A stretch of 11,822 nt of DNA from Pleurotus djamor (taxonomy: Eukaryota; Basidiomycota; Agaricomycetes; Agaricales; Pleurotaceae). The notes under the pieces were generated by a model. The model was not told the DNA's origin. It did no database searches and worked only from the letters and a program-made list of their open reading frames with translations. Position 1 is the first letter of the stretch; the number at the start of each line of letters is the position of its first letter. The DNA is taken from the NCBI GenBank assembly GCA_029747585.1, contig JAPEVF010001254.1, forward strand, positions 1-11,822, written 5' to 3'. A program made the translations under genes and the position numbers. This document shows, piece after piece, positions 1 through 5,485 of this stretch.

Positions 1-169
1 TTAAATTNAAGGATTAAGATATTAAATATATTATTTTCTTTTCTTTTACTAAAAATAAATTAATGATTTTTATTTGAAGAAATATGTAAATAATTTTTTA
101 TTTTTAACNTTTCTTTTTTTATCTTTTATTTTTTGTTTTTTGTTTTTTGTTTGCTTTTTTTGTTTTAAT

Positions 170-242
170 CAAGAGTGAGGTGACTCGAACACCTACCAGT
201 GATTTTGGAGATCGCCATACTAACCATTTATACTACACTCTT
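170..242 (-). tRNA. trnW(cca): tRNA-Trp, anticodon CCA
   Basis: Read on the minus strand this folds as a full cloverleaf. The acceptor AAGAGTG/CACTCTT is a perfect 7 bp, and the T arm AGGTG-TTCGAGT-CACCT is a perfect 5 bp. The anticodon arm GCGAT-CTCCAAA-ATCAC has one C-A mismatch and places CCA at positions 34-36. The D stem is short (3 bp). The discriminator base would be G, as is usual for tRNA-Trp. A CCA anticodon reads UGG only, unlike the UCA form found in mitochondria that read UGA as Trp. This agrees with the absence of internal TGA codons in the core genes of this window. It is one of only two genes here on the minus strand. Confidence 0.9.
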
Positions 243-599
243 TTCTTATTTATTTTATATCTATCATTTTTTTTTATTAAGATACCTATCTATTTTAAAT
301 TTTGCCTTTTTTCTCTCTTCTTTTTTGTTATAATTTATAATTTATTGAGAGAAAAAAAAGAATGCAAGGACTTAAAATAAAGTATAAGGTTTATTATGTA
401 ATATAAGAATTTAAAAACTTAGATTAATCTTAAGATATTTTTTTCATTTTGAAAATAAAGATTATTGTCAAAATAAAATATTTTACTCTTAAATGAATGT
501 TATTTTTTTTTATGTTAATTATTTAATAAATTAATTTATTATATTAATTTTATTTCATTTCATTTATCAGAGGATAAAGTAAATTAAGATCAAAATATT
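243..599. other. AT-rich spacer between trnW and cox2
   Basis: No gene is visible in this interval. It is nearly pure A/T with short homopolymers. The last stretch, from about 560, is the cox2 5' leader. A 77-codon open frame overlapping trnW has no credible protein character. I found no promoter motif that I could defend, although a divergent promoter region could lie here because trnW and cox2 point in opposite directions. Confidence 0.6.
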
Positions 600-1373
600 A
601 TGATAATTTTAAAAATGTTACAATTTTTTTCTGTTTTCAATACAATATTTAATGATGCTCCTCAACCTTGGCAATTAGGATTTCAAGATAGTGCTGCTCC
701 TGGTTTTACAGGAATTGTTACATTACACAATACTATCGGATTCTATTTAATTGTTATTAGTTTTTCAGTTTTCTGGGCTTTATTTTCTATAATTTATTAT
801 TACAATACTAAAAAAAATCCAATAGCTCATAAATATTTAACACACGGTACAGTAGTTGAATTAGTATGGACTATTACACCTGCTTTAATTTTAATTGCTA
901 TTGCTTTCCCTTCTTTCAGATTACTTTATTTAATGGATGAAGTTATTTCTCCTACATTAACAATTAAAGCTGTAGGTCACCAATGGTATTGGTCTTATGA
1001 ATTATCTGATTTTGTTACTGATAGCGGAGATGCTATAGATTTTGATAGTTATATGTTACCTGAATCTGATTTAGAATTAGGTCAATTTAGATTATTAGAT
1101 GTAGATAATAAATTAATCGTTCCCGTAGATTGCCATATTAGATTAATTGTTACAGGGGCAGATGTAATTCATTCTTATGCTGTACCTTCATTAGGTTTAA
1201 AATTAGATGCTGTACCTGGTAGATTAAATCAAGTGTCATTCTTAATTGAAAGAACAGGAACATTCTATGGACAATGTTCAGAAATATGTGGAGTATGGCA
1301 TGGATTTATGCCAATTGCTATAGAAGCTGTATCAACACAAGATTTCTTATTATGGGTAGATAGTGCTTCATAG
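600..1373 (+). CDS. cox2: cytochrome c oxidase subunit 2
   Basis: Encodes a 257-residue inner-membrane subunit of complex IV that carries the binuclear CuA centre, which accepts electrons from cytochrome c. The N-terminus contains NDAPQPWQLGFQDS (residues 18-31), the usual start of the mature protein. Two transmembrane helices follow (about 46-67 and 88-111), then the aromatic patch GHQWYWSYE (126-134). The CuA ligands are all present: His191, and Cys226, Glu228, Cys230, His234 and Met237 in the motif CSEICGVWHGFM. Length is normal. Either ATG600 or ATG615 could be the start; both lie just upstream of the conserved part, which fits a short cleavable leader. All Trp codons are TGG. The 3' side holds a double-hairpin element and a C-rich motif. 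Confidence 0.98.
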   Translation: MIILKMLQFFSVFNTIFNDAPQPWQLGFQDSAAPGFTGIVTLHNTIGFYLIVISFSVFWALFSIIYYYNTKKNPIAHKYLTHGTVVELVWTITPALILIAIAFPSFRLLYLMDEVISPTLTIKAVGHQWYWSYELSDFVTDSGDAIDFDSYMLPESDLELGQFRLLDVDNKLIVPVDCHIRLIVTGADVIHSYAVPSLGLKLDAVPGRLNQVSFLIERTGTFYGQCSEICGVWHGFMPIAIEAVSTQDFLLWVDSAS

Positions 1374-1433
1374 TATTAAAAAAAGAAAACTTTCCTTNAA
1401 AAAACAAAAAAAACAAAAAAAACAAAAAATATA

Positions 1434-1520
1434 TAACCCCCTCTTCTTTAACTCGAAGTTAAAATTTAGGTTCAAATTTTAACTTTAACTTTCACTTTAA
1501 GTTAAGTGGGAGTGGGAGGG
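1434..1520 (+). repeat. double-hairpin element downstream of cox2
   Basis: Two adjacent inverted repeats lie inside a short closing stem. The first is perfect: 12 bp (1456-1467 with 1474-1485) around a 6-nt loop. Three bases later comes a 9-bp stem (1489-1497 with 1504-1512, two G-U pairs) around the loop TAAGTT. CCCTC (1439-1443) can pair with GAGGG (1516-1520) to enclose both. Similar quasi-palindromic sequence recurs at 1726-1753 and, inverted, near 6388-6493. It resembles the double-hairpin elements known from some fungal mitochondrial DNAs. It could also act as an RNA 3'-end structure for cox2. Confidence 0.6.
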
Positions 1521-1725
1521 CAAAAAAAAAACAATATTATAGAAAAAAAAATTTTTTAAATTTTTTAATNAAAAAAAATTACTTATTCTATAATTAATTA
1601 CTTAATTCTTAATCCTCTCAAATAAAAAGGTAAAATTAATTAATTAATTTTAATTTTATTAACAGTCACAGACAAAAAAATAAGAGAAAAAAGTCTGATA
1701 AAAAAAATAATTTTTCTCTTCTTAT

Positions 1726-1753
1726 CCCTTTCACTTTAAGTTAAGTGGGAGGG
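1726..1753 (+). repeat. GC-rich hairpin repeat copy upstream of orf1785
   Basis: An 11-bp stem (1726-1736 with 1743-1753, two G-U pairs) has a 6-nt loop TAAGTT. The sequence CTTTCACTTTAAGTTAAGTG is shared exactly with the copy near 1489-1508. It ends 31 nt before the ATG of the next ORF. Confidence 0.6.
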
Positions 1754-1784
1754 CAAAAAAAACAAAAACAAAAACAAATATAAT

Positions 1785-2869
1785 ATGAAAGACAACTTTT
1801 ATTTACTAGGTTGCTTAACTAGAAGCTTCGATAAAGATCATGAAAAACAAGATCTTGTTCATTTAATTGGTAGTTTTTTTTATACTAATTCTTTTGATAT
1901 AAACAAATTAAAATTAGAAAATATTAATGTAAATGAACCGTTATTTATAATTAGAGTTGGAAATAGAGATCTTTTAAATTGAGATATTATATATCATGGT
2001 CCTAAAATAGTTGAAATAATTTTACCTTTAATATACTTATTATCTAAAATTAATAATGTAGAAACATATAATATAGATAAAGCATATAAGGAAAAGTTAG
2101 CATATGATGTAGATAATTTATTTAAATTCTTATTTAATAGTTTTACAAATTCTCCAGAAGTTATTGATAAAGGACTTATAATTAATAATAAATTAAATAA
2201 TAGTTTATTTGTTTTTGAGGATTTAAATCTTTCAAATATCAAATTAATATTTAAATCTTTAGGTATTAAAATTAGCGGTGGAAGTTTAAATAAACGTGAT
2301 TTATTAAGTAGCACTCAATATACTTTAAGTAATTATTTATATAAATTAGGATATAAAGGAGTGGATATTTATAATAGCAATAGAAATAATCAATTATGAT
2401 TAAACAATAATTTTAGTTTAGGAAATTTCAGTGAAATAATTATTAAGGATACTGATATTATGAAAGATTTTATAATTAATATATTATTAAAACAAAAATC
2501 ATATTTCAATGATACAAAAGAAGAAAACCTAAATAAGTTAACAACTAAAAAAAAATAATATTCTTAGTTTAGAAACAGAAAAACTAAATTTAAACACTAA
2601 AAAGNAAAAAACTAAATAAAACAAATATATCTAGCACTAGATTCTTAAATTTAACTAAGAGTATTGAAAGATTACAAACTACAGTCTCAAAAATAGAAAT
2701 AGAAATATCAGAATTAGAAACTAAATTAGATATTGTAAATAAAGAAATAGAAAAGGTGAATGAATCTTCTGAAGAACAAATAAAAGAAATTTATTTTAGA
2801 GAATATCATAATAATCAAATTAACTCTATTAATAAAAAAGTTCTGGATACTGTAAAAAAAAAATATTAG
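1785..2869 (+). pseudogene. unrecognised ORF with in-frame TGA codons and a C-terminal coiled coil; frame breaks at A-runs
   Basis: I do not recognise this protein. From ATG1785 the frame is open to TAA2556-2558 (257 codons) if TGA at 1980 and 2397 is read as Trp. Both sit in plausible contexts (LLN-W-DIIYHG and NNQL-W-LNNNFS), and no TGG occurs in that frame. The frame then appears to continue in frame +1 through the A-run at 2547-2555 (NNILSLETEKLNLNTKK). It shifts again at the ambiguous base 2605 into a stretch ending at TAG2867-2869 that is rich in Glu, Lys, Ile and Leu and reads as a coiled coil (SIERLQTTVSKIEIEISELE and on). The simplest reading is one gene of about 360 codons whose homopolymers are miscounted or mutated. 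It is AT-rich like its neighbours but contains a CGT codon and the TGA codons, which the core genes avoid. It could be a plasmid-derived or transferred gene, or a decaying one. Confidence 0.5.
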
Positions 2870-2923
2870 ATTAAAAAAAGATAACAAATTATTAACCCTT
2901 TCTCCTTAAATAAAAAAAGTTAA

Positions 2924-3079
2924 AGTACTGTAATTTATATTAATAATTCTTTTAATTTAGTACCAGTGAGAAAGAAGTACCTATTCTACGAAAATACTAT
3001 TGATTTTAAAAAGAATAGAATTTATTATATTCTGATATATGGAAGCTCAGAAGCTTATAGATCAAGAGGATCTATTTAA
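2924..3079 (+). pseudogene. possible 3' fragment of an unknown gene
   Basis: A 51-codon stretch, open between TAA2921 and TAA3077, reads ...NSFNLVPVRKKYLFYENTID... and ends EAYRSRGSI. It has a protein-like mix of residues rather than the A/T-driven Lys-Asn-Ile-Phe of random spacer. There is no ATG. Its stop is followed by TCCTTAAATTTCAAC and TTTACTAACCCCCT, a trailer nearly identical to that after orf120. I infer the tail of a broken gene; I cannot name it. Confidence 0.25.
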
Positions 3080-3126
3080 AACTAAAAACTAAACACAACT
3101 GATCCTTAAATTTCAACAATTAATCT

Positions 3127-3140
3127 TTTACTAACCCCCT
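3127..3140 (+). promoter_or_regulatory. C-rich trailer motif TTTACTAACCCCCT after the ORF fragment
   Basis: Identical over 14 nt to 4391-4404, and preceded like it by TCCTTAAATT(T)CAAC (3103-3117). The core TAACCCCCT recurs after cox2, nad5 and atp8. It may be an RNA 3'-end signal; function is inferred only from position. Confidence 0.4.
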
Positions 3141-3408
3141 CCCTGTCCCTTTCGGCCCTCTAATATTTTTACAACCCCCCCCTTTTTGAATCTTAATTTA
3201 TTTTAAAGAGGATAAGAAAAGATAAAATTTGTATTAAGCTGACAAACTAAAATGATAAACTAAAATGGCAACCCTTTAATTTAATTTAATTTATTGATTA
3301 AATAAATGATCTCTTTTCTNAAAAAAAAAGAAAAATTATAGAAGAGTATATAAATATTTAAAGGTAATTATCAGCCATAAAAAAATTTTCCTGTTTCAAA
3401 GATAGTGT

Positions 3409-3570
3409 ACGCTGCTAACTGAGATTATAATTAAAGAATGTTTAAGAATTTAAGGTGAAATATACGTCATCTGGTCCCTGCTAGTATATTCTTAAATTTA
3501 TTCTAGTTAAACTTAAAATTTTTTTAATTAAAAATATAAACATTACTAGAGTGTAAGGCGGGGACTGTCA
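3409..3570 (+). ncRNA. candidate structured RNA / pseudoknotted leader upstream of orf130
   Basis: AATTTAAG (3447-3454) pairs with CTTAAATT (3491-3498). After a GTGA bulge, AATATAC (3459-3465) pairs with GTATATT (3484-3490). The 18-nt loop contains TGGTCCCTGC (3472-3481), which can pair in all ten positions, with four G-U pairs, to GCGGGGACTG (3558-3567), making a pseudoknot. The segment has higher complexity and G+C than nearby spacer. It ends 27-30 nt before ATG3597. It could be a leader structure, a relic of a group I intron core, or an unrecognised RNA; I could not match the group I P/Q/R/S or RNase P motifs. Confidence 0.35.
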
Positions 3571-3596
3571 GACGCTATCATAAATAAAATTTAAAA

Positions 3597-3989
3597 ATGT
3601 TTTACATTAACCTATTAAATTTAGATGTTATTAATGAGAATCTCTTAACATTAATTCACTTTTCTGGAATTGTTGTTGTAGTGACACCCATTATTTATCT
3701 AGCTAATAAGTCAGATAAGAATTTAAAAATTTTACAAGGTGCTGCTTCCGGCACTGTAGTAACTAGAGGTCTTATCGATTTAATTAACTATGGTAGTGGT
3801 GAATCTGGTGGAAACTCAGAAGGTTCAAATAATGGTGGAAACCAATCTAACAATAGTGGAAACCAATCTAACAATAATAACAATTCTAACTCCAATGGTA
3901 ATAATAACAATTCTAACTCCAATGGTAATAGCAACAATTCTAACTCCAATGGTAATAGCAACAATTCAGAAGGGTCTAATAGTAAATAA
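3597..3989 (+). CDS. orf130, small membrane-anchored protein with Asn/Ser/Gly repeat tail
   Basis: I do not recognise a family. Residues about 17-36 form one hydrophobic segment (LLTLIHFSGIVVVVTPIIYL), followed by a short charged stretch and a conserved-looking segment, ILQGAASGTVVTRGLIDLIN (45-64). From residue 66 onward the protein is almost only Gly, Asn, Ser and Glu. That tail is built from two 21-bp repeats (GNQSNN-S/N) and three 27-bp repeats (NNSNSNGN-N/S), then a degenerate end. The stop TAA3987-3989 overlaps the ATG of the next ORF by one base, as nad4L and nad5 do, which suggests a bicistronic unit with coupled translation. Such a low-complexity tail is odd for a mitochondrial membrane protein. 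The repeats probably vary in number between strains. Confidence 0.65.
   Translation: MFYINLLNLDVINENLLTLIHFSGIVVVVTPIIYLANKSDKNLKILQGAASGTVVTRGLIDLINYGSGESGGNSEGSNNGGNQSNNSGNQSNNNNNSNSNGNNNNSNSNGNSNNSNSNGNSNNSEGSNSK
3837..3878 (+). repeat. two copies of a 21-bp coding repeat
   Basis: The units at 3837-3857 and 3858-3878 both encode GNQSNN plus Ser or Asn, and differ only in the last codon (AGT/AAT). They lie within orf130. Confidence 0.9.
3879..3959 (+). repeat. three copies of a 27-bp coding minisatellite
   Basis: The units at 3879-3905, 3906-3932 and 3933-3959 each encode NNSNSNGN followed by Asn or Ser. They are identical apart from the last codon (AAT in the first, AGC in the other two). 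A partial fourth begins at 3960. A multiple of three keeps orf130 in frame, so copy number can change without breaking the gene. Confidence 0.9.
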
Positions 3990-4351
3990 TGAAAAACAAA
4001 TACAACTATAAGCATTCCTTCTTTTTCGGTTTCATTTTTCACTTATTAGATTTAAAACTGCCAGAAAACGCAGAACCTGTTGTTAATTATTCTTTCGGTG
4101 TATTAAGCTTATCAATCTTACTTCTATTTAGTATTGGGAGTGCTTTTACTAATTTGATTTCCATATATTTAATATTAAAATACGATATTAACACTAAATT
4201 TAAAGATTACCCTAAAGTATTAAAATTAATTAAATACTATGAAGGAGCATCTTTAGCTAACATTTTATTCGAACTATGCTTTGGTTTATTTTGTCTATTT
4301 ACAATTATTATTAGTAGTGCAATCTTCTTTGGTGTTTTTGTTTCTAGTTAA
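3989..4351 (+). CDS. orf120, small two-helix membrane protein
   Basis: I cannot assign a family. The 120-residue product has two clear hydrophobic segments, about residues 32-63 and 86-118. They are joined by a basic loop, KYDINTKFKDYPKVLKLIKY (64-83), and preceded by a polar N-terminus with HLLDLKLPENAEP (18-30). The start ATG overlaps the stop of orf130 by one base, so the two are probably translated from one message and may work together. A trailer with TCCTTAAATTCAAC (4356-4369) and TTTACTAACCCCCT (4391-4404) follows, and nearly the same trailer follows the ORF fragment ending at 3079. It could be a plasmid-borne or mobile-element gene; that is inference. Confidence 0.65.
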   Translation: MKNKYNYKHSFFFGFIFHLLDLKLPENAEPVVNYSFGVLSLSILLLFSIGSAFTNLISIYLILKYDINTKFKDYPKVLKLIKYYEGASLANILFELCFGLFCLFTIIISSAIFFGVFVSS

Positions 4352-4675
4352 ATAGTCCTTAAATTCAACTCCGTTATTTTTATATATTCATTTACTAACC
4401 CCCTTTATCTTCAATTTTACTATAAGAAAATTTAATCATTATTTTATTTAAAAGAAGAATTTAATAAAAAATTAAATTTAATAAGTAGATGTTTTACATT
4501 TCTAATTTAATTGGAATAAGAAAGCACTAATTCTAGCAACCAAGCGTAAGCATAAATTGTTTACAACAGACACTATTTGTTCTTAATAATATATAGTCTA
4601 ATTTAATTAGATAATAAACAAAAGATAACATAACCTTGGTATAAAAAATAAAATAAAATATTATCTTAATCAAAA
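4352..4675. other. orf120-cox3 spacer and cox3 leader
   Basis: No gene is visible. After the orf120 trailer the sequence has two near-identical short hairpins, TCTAAT-TTA-ATTGGA (about 4500) and TCTAAT-TTA-ATTAGA (about 4597). A possible closing helix pairs ACCAAG (4539-4544) with CTTGGT (4635-4640) about 35 nt before the cox3 ATG. This may be a folded cox3 leader. A group I intron was considered and not supported. Confidence 0.4.
4391..4404 (+). promoter_or_regulatory. C-rich trailer motif after orf120
   Basis: TTTACTAACCCCCT begins 39 nt after the orf120 stop. See the matching copy at 3127-3140 and shorter copies at 1434, 9354 and 10377. Confidence 0.4.
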
Positions 4676-5485
4676 ATGAATAATAATAAAATCAAATTTC
4701 AATACTTTCCTTATCATTTAGTAGATCCTTCACCTTGGCCAATTTTATTAAGTTTTTCACTTTTAACTTTAACGACAGGTGCTGTATTATATATGCAAGG
4801 ATTTAATAATGGAGGTCTAATTTTAACTTTAGGATTTTTATTAACAAGTTCAGGTATGGCATTATGGTTCAGAGATGTAATAAGTGAAGCAACTTTATTA
4901 GGTTGCCACACTAGAGAAGTAAAAAATGGTTTAATGATTGGTGTATTCCTTTTCATTGTAAGTGAAGTATTTGCTTTCTTATCTGTATTCTGGGCTTTCT
5001 TCCATTCAAGTTTATCTCCTGCAATAGAAATAGGTGGATCATGGCCTCCAATGGGTATAACTCCTTTAGATCCTTTTGCTATTCCTTTATTAAATACAAT
5101 ATTATTACTTTCTTCTGGTGCATTTATTACATATGGACACCATGCTTTAATAGCAGGAAATAGAAAAGCAGCAATAAATGGAACATTATTGACTATAATT
5201 TTTGCAATTTTATTTACAGGATTACAGTATTATGAATACTCTGAAGCTGGTTTCACTATGGCAGATAGTGTATATGGTTCAGCTTTCTATGCCTCAACCG
5301 GGTTACACGGGATGCACGTAATAGTAGGAACAATCTTTATCTTAGTAGGATTTGTTAGAATAGTTAATTACCACTTAACAAAATCACACCACCAAGGATT
5401 TGAAGCTGCAATTGCTTACTGGCATTTTGTAGATGTTGTATGGTTATTCTTATTCTTAGCAGTTTATTTCTGGGGTGGAGCTTAA
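4676..5485 (+). CDS. cox3: cytochrome c oxidase subunit 3 (complete; 3' end probably replaced)
   Basis: Encodes a 269-residue integral subunit of complex IV with seven hydrophobic segments. It has the family N-terminus FQYFPYHLVDPSPWP, the segment EVFAFLSVFWAFFHSSLSP (97-115), GGSWPPMGI (120-128), STGLHGMHVIVGTI (207-220) and the C-terminal [20 protein letters not shown] (237-256). Length is normal and the frame is intact. What is odd is the codon use in 5291-5317: codons 206-214 carry ACC, GGG, CAC and GGG and are 63% G+C, unlike the TTA/AGA-style codons on both sides. The downstream endonuclease ORF overlaps its last codons, and the last 55 codons recur after that ORF. The present 3' end was probably brought in with the endonuclease. 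Confidence 0.98.
   Translation: MNNNKIKFQYFPYHLVDPSPWPILLSFSLLTLTTGAVLYMQGFNNGGLILTLGFLLTSSGMALWFRDVISEATLLGCHTREVKNGLMIGVFLFIVSEVFAFLSVFWAFFHSSLSPAIEIGGSWPPMGITPLDPFAIPLLNTILLLSSGAFITYGHHALIAGNRKAAINGTLLTIIFAILFTGLQYYEYSEAGFTMADSVYGSAFYASTGLHGMHVIVGTIFILVGFVRIVNYHLTKSHHQGFEAAIAYWHFVDVVWLFLFLAVYFWGGA
5291..5485 (+). repeat. cox3 3' end, functional copy (copy A)
   Basis: Within it, 5318-5485 is 168 nt long and matches 6204-6371 with no indel and six differences, all at third codon positions and silent (5362, 5368, 5371, 5374, 5398 and 5482). The preceding 27 nt (5291-5317) are strongly diverged from the downstream copy and GC-rich. This is the copy joined to the rest of cox3. Confidence 0.9.

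Larger units (their letters stand above)
1374..1784. other. cox2-orf spacer with poly-A/C tracts and hairpins
   Basis: No gene is visible. The spacer begins with repeated A-runs separated by single C residues (about 1399-1430). It then carries a C-rich motif and double-hairpin element, an AT-rich stretch with ambiguous bases at 1398 and 1570, and a second copy of the GC-rich hairpin just before the next ORF. Confidence 0.7.
2870..3596. other. accessory spacer: ORF remnant, C-rich cluster and structured leader
   Basis: No complete gene is visible. In order, the interval holds a C-rich trailer variant TTAACCCTTTCTCC at about 2892, a 51-codon open segment without a start codon, a C-rich cluster at 3132-3188 (two C-runs of five and eight), an AT-rich stretch with an ambiguous base at 3320, and a region from about 3360 with more complex sequence and strong pairing potential just ahead of orf130. 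Confidence 0.6.

Noticed and set aside
147..380. 77-codon open frame near the left edge
   Set aside because: It runs antisense through trnW and is otherwise Phe/Leu/Ile-rich translation of T-rich spacer.
1994..2314. 106-codon open frame on the minus strand
   Set aside because: It is the antisense shadow of the plus-strand ORF at 1785-2558, which has better start context and protein composition.
3047..3075. A reading frame MEAQKLIDQEDL resembling the Myc epitope tag
   Set aside because: It does not match the tag exactly, sits in another frame of an AT-rich mitochondrial spacer, and no vector sequence surrounds it. Chance similarity.
3409..3570. Mitochondrial RNase P RNA (rnpB)
   Set aside because: The conserved P4-forming motifs (GAGGAAAGTC-type and ACAGAA-type) are not found, so only an unclassified structure is reported.
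3788..4042. Open frames on both strands within the orf130 repeats
   Set aside because: They are repeat-driven shadows (Leu/Pro/Glu or Ile/Thr/Met repeats) of the in-frame minisatellite.
4530..4610. Group I intron core (R/S-like GAC...ATATAGTC) upstream of cox3
   Set aside because: The two motif-like pieces are only about 20 nt apart, too close to hold P3 and P8, and no P/Q partners are evident.
4499..4612. A tRNA gene in the cox3 leader
   Set aside because: There are short hairpins but no TTCRANT-type T loop and no 7-bp acceptor pairing on either strand.
4714..4956. 80-codon minus-strand frame inside cox3
   Set aside because: It is antisense to strongly conserved cox3 sequence.
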